Counted from the first letter of the stretch, positions 26,120-35,050 are shown. The stretch is DNA of 64,000 nucleotides from Streptomyces sp. CB01201 (GCF_002803085.1 NZ_NNBJ01000013.1:164580-228579); one strand, 5' to 3'. The notes: a model not told the origin generated them from the sequence alone. Made by a program: numbers and translations.

Positions 26120-26851
26120 ATGACTGCGAGCACGACTGCGACTTTTCCGACCCAGGCCGTGGTTCTGGCGGGCGGCCAGGGCTCACGGCTCCGGCCCTAC
26201 ACCGACGACCGCCCCAAGCCGATGGTCGAGATCCCGGGCACCGGGGTCCCGATCATCGGCCATCAGCTCGCCTGGCTGGCCGCCGAGGGCGTCACTGACG
26301 CCGTGGTCTCCTGCGGCCACCTCGCCGACGTCCTGAAGGACTGGCTGGCGAAGGCCGATCTGCCGTTGCGCGTCACCACGGTCGTCGAGGACGAGCCGCT
26401 GGGCCGGGGCGGCGGCCTCAAGTACGCGGCGGCCTCGCTGCCCCACCACGACCAGCCCTGGTACGCCACCAACGGCGACATCTGGACGCGCTTCTCGCTC
26501 CGCGAGATGGCCTCCTTCCACGGCGAGCGCGACGCGACCGCCACCCTGGCCCTGGCCCGCCCCCGCATCCCGTGGGGCGCCGTCGAGACCGACGCCTTCG
26601 GCCACATCACCGACTTCATCGAGTCGCCGCCCTCGCCGTACCTCATCAACGCGGGCGTGTATGTCTTCTCCGCGGCCTTCACCGCGATGCTGCCGGACAT
26701 CGGCGACCACGAGCGCACCACCTTCCCCCGGCTCGCCCGCGAGCGCCGCCTGGCCGGCTTCCCGCTGCCCCAGGGCGCGTACTGGCGCGCCATCGACACC
26801 GTCAAGGACCTCACGGAGGCGGCCAAGGAGCTCTCCGCCGACGGGAGTTGA
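26120..26851 (+). CDS. Sugar-phosphate nucleotidyltransferase
   Basis: The 243-residue protein has the NTP-transferase signature AVVLAGGQGSRLRPYTDDRPKPMVEI at residues 13-38. Further features are the metal-binding NGDIW, EDEPLGRGGGLKYA and AIDTVKDLTEA. It should transfer an NMP to a sugar-1-phosphate (mannose- or glucose-1-phosphate type). There is no left-handed beta-helix tail, so it resembles short RfbA/ManC-like enzymes. The exact sugar is not predictable. The ATG at 26120 follows TATCGT by 7 nt. Confidence 0.87.
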   Translation: MTASTTATFPTQAVVLAGGQGSRLRPYTDDRPKPMVEIPGTGVPIIGHQLAWLAAEGVTDAVVSCGHLADVLKDWLAKADLPLRVTTVVEDEPLGRGGGLKYAAASLPHHDQPWYATNGDIWTRFSLREMASFHGERDATATLALARPRIPWGAVETDAFGHITDFIESPPSPYLINAGVYVFSAAFTAMLPDIGDHERTTFPRLARERRLAGFPLPQGAYWRAIDTVKDLTEAAKELSADGS

Positions 26852-26899
26852 TTCCTCTTGGCGTCAACTGAGCTGTAGGCGTGACCTGCAGGGAACGCC

Positions 26900-26934
26900 G
26901 CAGGGGCCGGACACCTCAAGTGTCCGGCCCCTGC
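26900..26934. terminator. Hairpin between convergent genes
   Basis: A perfect 15-bp stem (GCAGGGGCCGGACAC / GTGTCCGGCCCCTGC) with loop CTCAA stands between the nucleotidyltransferase gene and the convergent DoxX gene. Confidence 0.9.
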
Positions 26935-26948
26935 TGTGTGTTGGGGCG

Positions 26949-28451
26949 TCAGCCCAGCAGGCCGCCGATGGGGTTGCGGGCGCCGCCGCCTCCGCCGCCG
27001 GTGCCGCCGCCACCGCTGGAACCCGTGCCGCCCGAGGACGTCGGACCGGCGCTGGTGGGCGCCGCCGGGGCCTGGGGCGTGGTGCCCCGGTGGTGGGAGG
27101 GGGCGTGGCCGCCGGTGCCGGCGGAGTGGCTCGGCTGCCCGGTGGTGCCCGCCGTGGCCGTCTGGTGCGCCTTCGGCTTCTTGGACGCCTTCGGGGACGG
27201 GCTCGCCGAACTCTTGGCCTTGGGCGAGGGCTTGACCGCCCTGGGCGTGTTCCGGGGCGCGAGCGCCGGGCCGGTCTCGCTCGGCAGCGGGGTGCCGGGC
27301 AGGTAGTTGGTCGGGTCGTCGTCGGGGCCCGGCACGGTCACCACGGTGGTGGAGCGGACGGCGCCGCCGAGCAGTGCGCCGGTGGTCAGGGTGAGGCCGA
27401 TGACGACGGTCGTCATGACCAGGCCGCGGCGCAGCACCCGCCGCCGCAGCTCCCAGAGTTCGGAGCGGGGGCCGAGCTTGCGCCAGGCCTCGCCCGCCAG
27501 CCGGGCGTCCAGGGAGTAGACCGGGGCGCCCGCGATGATCAGCGGGGACCAGGCGGCGAGGTAGATGATGTCGGGCGCGTCATAGGCGCGTACGGTCTGC
27601 CAGCTCACCGTCACGAGCAGAGCCGCCGACAGGAGCGCGCCGAACACGGCCGCCACCCGCTGCCACAGGCCGAGCATCGTCAGTACGCCGACGACGACTT
27701 GGAGGAAGGCGACGGTCAGACCCGCACCCACGGGATGCTGGAGGGCGAAGTCGCGCAGGGGCTCGGCGAGCGCCCAAGGATGCAGCGAATTCAGCCACTT
27801 GACCATCGAGCCGCGCTCGCCGCCGTCGAAGTAGACGGGGTCGCACAGCTTGCCCATGCCCGCGTAGACGGAGATGAAGCCGAGGAAGACGCGCAGCGGG
27901 AGCAACACGACGCCGAGGTTCATCCGGCGGCCGGGGTAGTAGGCGTGCCGGACCGGATCGGCGCCGCGCCGCTTGGCGGGCGAGCCGTCGCCGGCGCCGT
28001 CGTCGAGCTCGTCGAAGTCCTCGAACTCGCCCTGGGCGTAAGGCTGTTGACCGTACGGCGTGCGCATCTGCGGGAGCAGCGCGGTCTCCGGTCCGGCGCC
28101 GGGTCCGGTGACCAGCGGCGTCGGCATCGTGTCGTCGACGGAGATGCGCGGGATGGTCTGCGTCGCGCCGGTGTCGTAGCTCGCGCCACCGCCGCCACCG
28201 ACGGAGGTGGCGCGGACCGCCTGGAGCAGTCCGCTCGCCCCCGGCGCCGACTTCCCGCTCCACACCACGGGCGCCCTGCGGCGCACCGCGGTGCTCGAAA
28301 TGACGGGCTTCGGCAGCGACTTGGGAGCGAGCTGCACCCTGAAACTCGCGTGGTTGACGATGACCTGCGCGGGGTCGCAGTCCACCTTGGCCATGCTCAG
28401 GGCAGGCTGGTCGTCGAACCCGGGCCGGGGCGTTCTGGTGTCCACACTCAT
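26949..28451 (-). CDS. DoxX-family membrane protein with disordered extensions
   Basis: The 500-residue protein has three parts. Residues 1-170 are a polar N-terminus with an acidic patch (EFEDFDELDDGAGDG). Residues 175-340 are a DoxX domain of about four helices (LGVVLLPLRVFLGFISVYAGMGKL, GLTVAFLQVVVGVLTMLGLWQR, AVFGALLSAALLVTV, IIYLAAWSPLIIAGAP). Another helix (LVMTTVVIGLTLTTGALLGG) is followed by a Ser/Pro/Lys tail ending in a run of glycines. DoxX proteins act in thiosulfate/quinone or redox-linked membrane complexes, but the role here is unknown. Confidence 0.82.
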   Translation of the reverse strand: MSVDTRTPRPGFDDQPALSMAKVDCDPAQVIVNHASFRVQLAPKSLPKPVISSTAVRRRAPVVWSGKSAPGASGLLQAVRATSVGGGGGASYDTGATQTIPRISVDDTMPTPLVTGPGAGPETALLPQMRTPYGQQPYAQGEFEDFDELDDGAGDGSPAKRRGADPVRHAYYPGRRMNLGVVLLPLRVFLGFISVYAGMGKLCDPVYFDGGERGSMVKWLNSLHPWALAEPLRDFALQHPVGAGLTVAFLQVVVGVLTMLGLWQRVAAVFGALLSAALLVTVSWQTVRAYDAPDIIYLAAWSPLIIAGAPVYSLDARLAGEAWRKLGPRSELWELRRRVLRRGLVMTTVVIGLTLTTGALLGGAVRSTTVVTVPGPDDDPTNYLPGTPLPSETGPALAPRNTPRAVKPSPKAKSSASPSPKASKKPKAHQTATAGTTGQPSHSAGTGGHAPSHHRGTTPQAPAAPTSAGPTSSGGTGSSGGGGTGGGGGGARNPIGGLLG

Positions 28452-28481
28452 CTAACCGAGTGACGGGTGTTTAGGACACTG

Positions 28482-28516
28482 CTTGACGGGTCCGAATCTG
28501 TCCGAGACCCGTCAAG
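28482..28516 (-). terminator. rlmB terminator hairpin
   Basis: CTTGACGGGTC pairs with GACCCGTCAAG (11 bp, 13-nt loop) just beyond the rlmB stop and upstream of the DoxX gene. Confidence 0.75.
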
Positions 28517-28526
28517 ATCACCCAGT

Positions 28527-29483
28527 TCAGGCGCGTCGGCGGGCCGCCTCGTAGAGCACGATGCCCGCCGCCACACCGGCGTTGAGGGACTCGGCGCCGC
28601 CCGGCATCGAGATCCGCACGCGGTAGTCGCAGGTCTCGCCGACGAGTCGGCCAAGTCCCTTGCCCTCGCTGCCGATCACGATGACGACGGGGCCGCCGAT
28701 CTGCTCCAGGTCCTCGACCGTGTGCTCGCCGTCGGCCGCGAGACCGACGATCGTGAGGCCTTCCTTCTTGTAGGCCTCAAGGGCGCGCGTCAGGTTGGTG
28801 ACACGGGAGACCGGCGTGCGCGCCGCGGTGCCCGCGGACGACTTCCAGGCACCCGCCGTCATGCCGGCCGCGCGCCGCTCGGGCACGACCACGCCGTGGC
28901 CGCCGAAGGCGGAGGTGGAACGGACGATGGCACCCAGGTTGCGCGGGTCGGTCACGCCGTCGAGCGCGACGATCAGCGGGTCCTCGCCGTTGTCGTACGC
29001 GAGGGCGGTCAGGTCCTGCGGGTCCGCGTACTCGTACGGCGGGACCTGGAGGACGAGGCCCTGGTGGTTGAGCCCGTTGGTCATGCGGTCGAGCTCGACG
29101 CGCGGGGCCTCCATCAGGTTGATGTTGCCGCGCTCGCCGGCGAGCTGGAGGGCCTCGCGGACCCGCTCGTCGTTGTCGATGTACTGCTGGACGTAGAGCG
29201 TGCTCGCCGGGACGCCGTCGCGCAGCGCCTCGAAGACCGGGTTGCGGCCCACGACCATCTCGGACGTGCCCTTGGCGCCGCCGCGCCGGGGCGCGGGGCG
29301 GCGGGTGGCGGCCTGCTTGGCCTTGGCGGTCGCGATGCGGTTCTTCTTGTGCTTCTTGCGGTCCTCGGCCTTGGGAGTGGGGCCCTTGCCCTCCAGGCCA
29401 CGGCGCCGCTGGCCACCGCTGCCGACCGTCGCGCCCTTCTTGTTGGACGTGCGGCGGTTCCTGCGCTGGCTGTTCCCGGCCAT
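28527..29483 (-). CDS. rlmB: 23S rRNA 2'-O-methyltransferase RlmB/TrmH family
   Basis: The 318-residue protein has a basic, Lys/Arg-rich N-terminal extension (residues 1-75). An L30-like substrate-binding domain (VVGRNPVFEALRDGVPASTLYV) precedes the SPOUT domain. The knotted AdoMet site is at its end: NLGAIVRSTSAFG, VIVIGSEGKGLGRLV, RISMPGGAESLNAGVAAGIVLYEA. It methylates the ribose of a 23S rRNA guanosine; G2251 specificity is assumed from the family. It lies just downstream of cysS, as in other actinobacteria. Confidence 0.92.
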   Translation of the reverse strand: MAGNSQRRNRRTSNKKGATVGSGGQRRRGLEGKGPTPKAEDRKKHKKNRIATAKAKQAATRRPAPRRGGAKGTSEMVVGRNPVFEALRDGVPASTLYVQQYIDNDERVREALQLAGERGNINLMEAPRVELDRMTNGLNHQGLVLQVPPYEYADPQDLTALAYDNGEDPLIVALDGVTDPRNLGAIVRSTSAFGGHGVVVPERRAAGMTAGAWKSSAGTAARTPVSRVTNLTRALEAYKKEGLTIVGLAADGEHTVEDLEQIGGPVVIVIGSEGKGLGRLVGETCDYRVRISMPGGAESLNAGVAAGIVLYEAARRRA

Positions 29484-29554
29484 GACCTACCTATTTCCTC
29501 AGTGAATCCGCGATCCACATGCGGATGCAGATCGTGTACGTACGTATATGAAGT

Positions 29555-29580
29555 GTGCCGCCCGATCGCCCGGGCGGCAC
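29555..29580 (-). terminator. cysS/rlmB intergenic hairpin
   Basis: GTGCCGCCCG pairs with CGGGCGGCAC around ATCGCC, 14 bp beyond the cysS stop. Confidence 0.75.
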
Positions 29581-29593
29581 ATCAGGCTGCCGC

Positions 29594-30991
29594 TCAGCGC
29601 GGACCAAGGGTCCAGCGGGGGCCGCTGGGGCTGTCCTCGATCACCAGGCCGGACTGGGTCAGCTGGTCGCGGATCGCGTCCGCGGTCGCCCAGTCCTTGC
29701 GGGAGCGGGCCGCCTCGCGCTGCTCCAGGACCAGGCGTACGAGGGTGTCGACGGCCCCGTGCAGGTCTTCGCCGCGGTCGGTCTCGCCGGCCCAGTGCGG
29801 GTCCAGCGGGTCCAGGCCGAGGACGCCCAGCATGGCGCGGACCTCGGCGAGGCGCGCGGTCGCGGCTTCCTTGTCGTCGGCGGCCAGCGCGCTGTTGCCC
29901 TGGCGCACCGTGGTGTGGACGATCGCGAGGGCCTGGGGCACGCCCAGGTCGTCGTCCATCGCCTCGGCGAACGCGAGCGGCACCTGGGCGGCGGGCTCGA
30001 CGACGCCCCCCGCCTTCTCCGCCACGCGCTGGATGAAGCCCTCGATCCGCGCGAACGCCGACTCGGCCTCGCGCAGGGCCTCCTCGCTGTACTCGATCAT
30101 CGACCGGTAGTGCGGGGTGCCCAGGTAGTAGCGCAGCACGATCGGGCGCCACTGCTTGACCATCTCGGAGACCAGCACGCTGTTGCCGAGCGACTTCGAC
30201 ATCTTCTCGCCGGACATCGTGACCCAGGCGTTGTGCACCCAGTACGTGGCGAACTCGTCGCCGAAGGCCTTGGCCTGGGCGATCTCGTTCTCGTGGTGCG
30301 GGAAGATCAGGTCGAGGCCGCCGCCGTGGATGTCGAAGGCGGAGCCCAGGTACTTGTGGGCCATCGCCGAGCACTCCAGGTGCCAGCCCGGCCGGCCGCG
30401 CCCCCACGGGGTCTCCCAGTCGGGCTCGCCCGGCCTGGAGGCCTTCCACATCGCGAAGTCGCGCGGGTCGCGCTTGCCGGCGACGCCCTCGTCGGGCTGG
30501 CGCAGGTCGTCGATGTCCTGGTTGGACAGGGACAGGTACTCGGGGAAGGACCGCACGTCGAAGTAGACGCTGCCGTCCGCCTCGTAGGCGTGGCCGCGCT
30601 CGATGAGGCCGCGCATCATCTCGACCATCTCGGTGATGTGGCCGGTCGCGCGCGGCTCGTAGGTGGGCGCGAGGCAGCCGAGCGCGGTGTAGCCGTCGTT
30701 GAACGCCCGCTCGTTCTCGTATCCGATCGACCACCAGGGGCGGCCCTGCTCGGCCGACTTCTTGATGATCTTGTCGTCGATGTCGGTGACGTTGCGGATG
30801 AACGTGACGTCGTAGCCGCGGTACTCGAACCAGCGGCGCATGATGTCGAAGTTGAGCCCCGAGCGGATGTGGCCGATGTGCGGGGCCGCCTGGACGGTGG
30901 CGCCACAGAGGTAGATCGAGACACAGCCCTGCGTGAGCGGGACGAAATCACGAATCTGCCGGGCGCTGGTGTCGTACAGGCGAATGGTCAC
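29594..30991 (-). CDS. cysS: Cysteinyl-tRNA synthetase
   Basis: The 465-residue class I synthetase begins VTIRLYDTSARQIRDFVPL. It has the zinc Cys in YLCG (residue 29), HIGH at 38-41 and a WHLECSAM zinc site. The sequence also contains DLIFPHHENEIAQ, KMSKSLGN and a DALR-like C-terminal helix bundle. It is full length. GTG 30991 is fixed by TACCCT ending 6 nt upstream. Mycothiol synthesis also uses a CysS paralogue (MshC), but this length and the RlmB linkage indicate the housekeeping enzyme. Confidence 0.93.
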   Translation of the reverse strand: MTIRLYDTSARQIRDFVPLTQGCVSIYLCGATVQAAPHIGHIRSGLNFDIMRRWFEYRGYDVTFIRNVTDIDDKIIKKSAEQGRPWWSIGYENERAFNDGYTALGCLAPTYEPRATGHITEMVEMMRGLIERGHAYEADGSVYFDVRSFPEYLSLSNQDIDDLRQPDEGVAGKRDPRDFAMWKASRPGEPDWETPWGRGRPGWHLECSAMAHKYLGSAFDIHGGGLDLIFPHHENEIAQAKAFGDEFATYWVHNAWVTMSGEKMSKSLGNSVLVSEMVKQWRPIVLRYYLGTPHYRSMIEYSEEALREAESAFARIEGFIQRVAEKAGGVVEPAAQVPLAFAEAMDDDLGVPQALAIVHTTVRQGNSALAADDKEAATARLAEVRAMLGVLGLDPLDPHWAGETDRGEDLHGAVDTLVRLVLEQREAARSRKDWATADAIRDQLTQSGLVIEDSPSGPRWTLGPR

Positions 30992-30997
30992 CCCACC

Positions 30998-31003
30998 AGG
31001 GTA
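30998..31003 (-). promoter_or_regulatory. -10 hexamer TACCCT, leaderless promoter
   Basis: It ends 6 nt before the GTG at 30991 of cysS. Confidence 0.45.
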
Positions 31004-31072
31004 GTGGCCCAATACCAGTGCCCCGCGACCCTTTCCGGGCCTCGGGGCACACAATTTGGCGACTGTTGGGTC

Positions 31073-31477
31073 TCAGAGGCTTCCGACGATCTTGCGCGGA
31101 GTGATCCGGACGACGACCCGCTCGGCGTCGTGCACCGAGTCCGGGTTGAATTCCCGGTACTTCTTGCCCACGTACTTCACCGCGAGGTCGTCGATCAGCT
31201 CCTGCCCGCCCTCGGTGGTCAGCTCGGCGGTGCCCCGGATCTCGGCGTAGGTGTACGGGGCGTCGAAGGGCTGGACGAGGACGGTGACGCGGGGGTCGCG
31301 GCGCAGGTTCTTCTCCTTGCGCCGGCCCACGGTCGTCGAGATCAGTACGTCGTCGCCGTCGCGCTTCACCCAGACCGGGGACACCTGAGGGCTGCCGTCG
31401 GGCTGGATGGTGGCGATGTTGACGAAGACGGGGGTGTCGAGGAGTGCCTTGAGGTCGTCGCTGAGCTGAGCGGACAC
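31073..31477 (-). CDS. PPOX-class F420/FMN split-barrel protein
   Basis: The 134-residue beta-barrel protein has the PPOX/FDOR pattern FVNIATIQPDGSPQVSPVWVKRDGDDVLISTTVGRRKEKNL, then VTVLVQPFDAPYTYAEIRGTAEL. Actinobacterial members with this pattern usually use F420, sometimes FMN or haem-pathway substrates. The substrate is unknown. GTG 31477 follows GAAGGAC by 5 nt. Confidence 0.85.
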   Translation of the reverse strand: MSAQLSDDLKALLDTPVFVNIATIQPDGSPQVSPVWVKRDGDDVLISTTVGRRKEKNLRRDPRVTVLVQPFDAPYTYAEIRGTAELTTEGGQELIDDLAVKYVGKKYREFNPDSVHDAERVVVRITPRKIVGSL

Positions 31478-31540
31478 GTGCGGTCCTTCCGGAGGAGGTC
31501 GAAATCGTCGCCTCCTCTCCTACCCCAGACCGCTGCGTTT

Positions 31541-32068
31541 CTACGGCAACCGGTACACCATCGCCGTGGCGATCGCCGCGAGCCCCTCGGCCCGGCCGGT
31601 CAGACCTAGCCCGTCCGTGGTGGTGCCGGACACCGCCACGGGCGCCCCGGCGGCGGCCGACAGCGCCTTCCGCGCCTCCTCGCGGCGCTTGCCGATCTTC
31701 GGGCGTACGCCGATGACCTGCACCGCGATGTTGCCGATCTCGTAGCCCTCGGCGCGCACGATCCGGGCGGCCTCGGCGAGCAGGCTGACGCCCGACGCGC
31801 CGGACCACTCGGGGCGGTCGGTGCCGAAGTGGGCGCCGAGGTCGCCGACGCCGGCCGCCGAGAAGATCGCGTCGCAGGCGGCGTGGGCGGCGACATCGCC
31901 GTCGGAGTGCCCGGCCAGGCCGTACTCCTCGCCCTCCCACAGCAGCCCCGCGCACCACAGCTCACGGCCGCGCTCGAAGGCGTGGACGTCGGTGCCGATC
32001 CCGACCAGCGGGATCAGCGGGCTCACGGGGGCCTCGGCAGCGGTGCCGGCCGGGGTCTCAGAAGCCAT
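31541..32068 (-). CDS. ispF: MECDP synthase IspF
   Basis: The 175-residue enzyme cyclises CDP-methylerythritol phosphate in the non-mevalonate isoprenoid pathway. It shows the zinc motif GIGTDVHAF (D-x-H), a second zinc His in LAGHSDGDVAAHAACDAIFSAAGVGDLGAHF, and the GTTTDGLGLTGRAEG nucleotide loop. A 16-residue variable leader precedes the domain. It overlaps the ispD 3' end by 11 bp, so the two are cotranslated, with carD further upstream. Confidence 0.95.
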   Translation of the reverse strand: MASETPAGTAAEAPVSPLIPLVGIGTDVHAFERGRELWCAGLLWEGEEYGLAGHSDGDVAAHAACDAIFSAAGVGDLGAHFGTDRPEWSGASGVSLLAEAARIVRAEGYEIGNIAVQVIGVRPKIGKRREEARKALSAAAGAPVAVSGTTTDGLGLTGRAEGLAAIATAMVYRLP

Positions 32069-32795
32069 CGTTGGCCCTCCGTCGTGCGAGTACGGCCTCG
32101 GCGAGTACGAGGTCCAGCGGGCGGGTCACCTTGAACGCCTCTTCGTGGCCGGGCACCACCACGACGGGCAGACCCAGCTGCTCGATCATGCTCGCGTCGT
32201 CCGTGACGTTCTCGGTGACGCTCTCGTGGGCGCGCACGAGCGTGGCGTGGTCGAAGCCCTGCGGGGTCTGCACCGCGCGCAGCCGGCTCCGCTCGGGGGT
32301 GGCCACGACCGGCTCGGGCGAGCCGTCGGCGCGCGGCTCGACCTGCTTGACGGTGTCGGCGAGCGGGAGCGCGGGCACCACGGCGGGGGCGCCGTCGCGT
32401 ACCGCCTCGATGACCGCGTCGACGGTGTCGACGGGGACCAGCGGGCGGGCCGCGTCATGGACCAGGACGACGTCGAAGCCGGGCGGCAGCGCGTCGAGGC
32501 CGAGCTTCACGGACTCCTGGCGGCTCTCGCCCCCGGGCACCACGAGGAAGTCCGTCCGCTCCGGCAGGGCGTGCTCGGCGAGCAGGTTCTTCACCTCGGT
32601 CGCGCCGTCCGGCGGGGCGACCACGACGACGAGCGAGACGGACCGCGACGCGGCCATCGCCCGGACGGCGTGCACGAGCATGGGAGTGCCGTTCAGCGCG
32701 CGGAGCGCCTTGGGGGCGCCCGGGCCGAGCCGCACACCGCGTCCGGCCGCTGGAATGACCGCGGCGGTGCGGAAAGGGCGCGATTCGTCAGACAA
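32058..32795 (-). CDS. ispD: MEP cytidylyltransferase IspD
   Basis: The 245-residue enzyme transfers CMP to methylerythritol phosphate. It has AAVIPAAGRGVRLGPGAPKALRAL (NTP-binding loop), VLVHDAARPLVP, TVKQV and TPQGFDHATL. The start is a rare TTG at 32795, 9 nt after GAGGA; another in-frame TTG lies at 32810. A 9-codon frame starting at ATG 32817 and ending at 32788 overlaps this start in another frame and may couple initiation. The gene belongs to a carD-ispD-ispF cluster. Confidence 0.92.
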   Translation of the reverse strand: MSDESRPFRTAAVIPAAGRGVRLGPGAPKALRALNGTPMLVHAVRAMAASRSVSLVVVVAPPDGATEVKNLLAEHALPERTDFLVVPGGESRQESVKLGLDALPPGFDVVLVHDAARPLVPVDTVDAVIEAVRDGAPAVVPALPLADTVKQVEPRADGSPEPVVATPERSRLRAVQTPQGFDHATLVRAHESVTENVTDDASMIEQLGLPVVVVPGHEEAFKVTRPLDLVLAEAVLARRRANDGF

Positions 32796-32825
32796 GGTTT
32801 GTGTCCTCAAACGACATGGGTATGG

Positions 32826-32865
32826 CCTGGGGGTACCCCCTGCTCCTGGAGCCTGGGGGAGTGCC
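32826..32865. repeat. Dispersed Streptomyces intergenic hairpin element
   Basis: CCTGGGGGTACCCCCTGCTC followed by a GAGCCTGGGGGAG arm forms two alternative hairpins. I recognise this sequence type as frequent between Streptomyces genes. The rest of the 331-bp carD-ispD gap (32796-33126) has no gene apart from the mini-frame described under ispD. Confidence 0.6.
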
Positions 32866-33095
32866 GGGCGCGACGCCCTGACCGGCCCTTCCGTGACGAC
32901 CGGTCAGGCAGGCCGCCCGGGCCCGGCACACACAGTGCGGGCGCCGATGGCGACCGGGACATAGGGACATGGCGCGGGGCGTCGGCGGCGAGGGGATACG
33001 AACATGCCGCAGCGCCCGGCGACACAGCAATGTTCACTGCTGGTCAGCGGGCACCGCGGCAAAGCCGGGCATTCCAGGGCGGCGGCCCCGGAACA

Positions 33096-33120
33096 AGGGC
33101 CTGTCCAGCGGACGGGCCCT
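33096..33120 (-). terminator. Partial terminator after carD
   Basis: AGGGCC-T-GTCC pairs with GGAC-G-GGCCCT around AGC, 6 bp beyond the carD stop. It may attenuate rather than end transcription into ispD. Confidence 0.6.
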
Positions 33121-33126
33121 ACGGCG

Positions 33127-33609
33127 TCAGGACGCGAGAACCTCGTCGAGAAGGGCCTCGGCCTTGTCTTCGTTGGTGTTTTCCGCGAGGGCCAGCTCGC
33201 TCACCAGGATCTGGCGCGCCTTGGCGAGCATGCGCTTCTCACCTGCGGACAGTCCGCGCTCGCGCTCACGACGCCACAGGTCACGCACCACTTCGGCGAC
33301 CTTGATGACATCGCCGGAGGCGAGCTTCTCAAGGTTTGCCTTGTAACGACGGGACCAGTTCGTGGGCTCCTCCGCGTACGGCGCGCGCAGCACCTCGAAG
33401 ACCCGGTCCAGCCCGTCCTGACCAACTACATCGCGAACACCGACGAACTCCGCGTTGTCCGCGGGCACGCGCACAGTCAAGTCGCCCTGGGCGACCTTGA
33501 GCACCAAGTAGGTCTTGTCCACGCCTTTGATCTGGCGAGTTTCGATGGCCTCGATCAGCGCGGCCCCGTGATGGGGATAGACCACGGTGTCGCCAACCTT
33601 GAACGTCAT
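33127..33609 (-). CDS. carD: CarD-type RNA polymerase-binding regulator
   Basis: This 160-residue protein has an N-terminal Tudor-like RNAP-interaction domain (MTFKVGDTVVYPHHGAALIEAIE...YLVLKVAQGDLTVRVPADN). A helical DNA-binding domain follows (EEPTNWSRRYKANLEKLASGD, WRRERERGLSAGEKRMLAKA). It matches the mycobacterial CarD, which stabilises open promoter complexes, mainly at rRNA promoters. Linkage to ispD-ispF is conserved in actinobacteria. Confidence 0.95.
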   Translation of the reverse strand: MTFKVGDTVVYPHHGAALIEAIETRQIKGVDKTYLVLKVAQGDLTVRVPADNAEFVGVRDVVGQDGLDRVFEVLRAPYAEEPTNWSRRYKANLEKLASGDVIKVAEVVRDLWRRERERGLSAGEKRMLAKARQILVSELALAENTNEDKAEALLDEVLAS

Positions 33610-33637
33610 GTGACAGGTACCCCTTCCGTGGCTATCC

Positions 33638-33666
33638 AGGGTAACACGGAAACTGCTTCTTCTGAA
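33638..33666 (-). promoter_or_regulatory. Candidate carD promoter
   Basis: TTCAGA (33666-33661) and TACCCT (33643-33638) are spaced by 17 bp on the minus strand, about 30 bp upstream of the carD ATG. Confidence 0.4.
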
Positions 33667-34242
33667 TGGCGTTTTCGCAGGTCAGGGCATATCTCGGGGC
33701 TTGACAACAGCAACAGGAACGTGCTGCGCGGGGCGCAGGGAAGGCGGTATTCGCAGGTCGGAGCGGCTGCGAAGGGGCAGCGAAACGTGTGCGTTCCGCA
33801 CCCCCGGAAGGCCCCCAGGAGGCCGAACGTCCCGGTTTGCCGGGTCCGGACGGTGAACTTCATCTACTCCGTTCGGCGCCCGTTCACCCGTTCGGACGCG
33901 CGGGATTCTTTCCGGAATTGATCAACGAACGGCCGGGCCGGACCGCCTCGGTGGATTTTCGGTAAGGAATGCGTGGCCGGCCGGGGAATTGATCACTCGC
34001 CGATATGTGAACGGCGTACGAAAGCGCGAGATCAGCGGGGTATCCACCGGAGATCGGCCGATGATCCACCCGACTTCTCCGGGCCCGTCGCCGGTAGGGG
34101 CGGGTCGGGTGCGGGGCGCGTGGGACGGCTCGGTAATCTAGGCCCGCTGACACACCCTTAGCCGGCCCTTAGGTACGCGGCCGGCTGACCCGCAGTCCGT
34201 CCGAAGCAGTCCGTCTCGTACGTCCAAGGAGTTGCCGCCGCC
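33667..34242. other. Gene-free divergent intergenic region
   Basis: This 576-bp stretch between carD and the lipoprotein gene is less GC-rich than its neighbours (GAATTGATCA-type words near 33916 and 33989). It has no frame with good codon use or a ribosome-binding site. I see no RNA gene fold that I can support. Confidence 0.5.
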
Positions 34243-34914
34243 GTGAGCCGCAGCCTTCGACGCGGCGCCCTCGCCGCTTCTGCCATCGCGTTCTCGCTCG
34301 CCTCCCTCTCCGCCTGCGCGGCGGGCAACAAGGCCCAGACGCTCGGGGTCAAGGCGGACAACGCCTATGTCACCGTCGGCGACATCAAGATCCAGAACGC
34401 GACGGTCGTCACCCAGCCGAAGGCCGACGCCGAAGGCCCGGCCGTCGTCGCGGCGACGCTGTTCAACAACGGCACCGCCCCGCAGACCCTGGACTCCGTT
34501 CAGATCGGCAGCACCGCGGTCAAGCTCTCCCCCGCCAAGGGCACCGGCGCGATCACCATTCCCAGCCACGGCTCGGTCGTCCTCGGCGGCAAGAACAACG
34601 CCTCCGCGGTCGTCGACAACGGCCGCGAGGCCGCCAAGAACGGCGACGCGCAGAAGGTCACCTTCCAGTTCAGCAAGGCCGGCGCGGTGAGCCTGGACGC
34701 CTTCGTGGTCCCGGCGACCAGCTACTTCGAGGGTGTCGGCCCCAGCGAGCTCCCCAAGCCCAAGGAGACCCCCTCGGGCGAGCCGTCGGGCAAGGCCTCC
34801 AACAGCCCCTCGGGCACACCGACCAACTCGGCCAACCCGAACGCGGGCGGCAGCGGCAAGCCCGCGGGCTCCGGCTCGCCCACGCACAGCGCGAGCACTG
34901 GCACGGGTCACTGA
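34243..34914 (+). CDS. Lipoprotein with DUF461/PCuAC-like domain
   Basis: The 223-residue lipoprotein starts at GTG 34243 (AAGGAG upstream), with a lipobox near LASLSAC. Residues 30-165 form a beta-sandwich (YVTVGDIKIQNATVV, AATLFNNGTAPQTLDSVQIG, FQFSKAGAVSLDAFVVP) like the periplasmic copper-chaperone-type DUF461 fold. The Met/His copper ligands of true PCuAC are not evident. The tail from about 165 is a Ser/Pro/Gly low-complexity linker. It is convergent with phoP. Confidence 0.78.
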   Translation: MSRSLRRGALAASAIAFSLASLSACAAGNKAQTLGVKADNAYVTVGDIKIQNATVVTQPKADAEGPAVVAATLFNNGTAPQTLDSVQIGSTAVKLSPAKGTGAITIPSHGSVVLGGKNNASAVVDNGREAAKNGDAQKVTFQFSKAGAVSLDAFVVPATSYFEGVGPSELPKPKETPSGEPSGKASNSPSGTPTNSANPNAGGSGKPAGSGSPTHSASTGTGH

Positions 34915-34978
34915 CCCGGGTCGGGTCCCAGGCACTAGCCGCAGGCACCAAGCCATAGGCGCCAAGCCGCAGGCAGCA

Positions 34979-35021
34979 GAAGGAGGGCGGCCCCGGATTC
35001 GATCCGGGGCCGCCCTCCTTC
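34979..35021. terminator. Bidirectional terminator between lipoprotein gene and phoP
   Basis: A perfect 20-bp stem starts GAAGGAGGGCGGCCCCGGAT and closes on the triloop TCG. It lies midway between the two convergent genes. Confidence 0.92.
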
Positions 35022-35050
35022 ATGCCCTAGGTGCTGGTCCGGGCGTCGGC

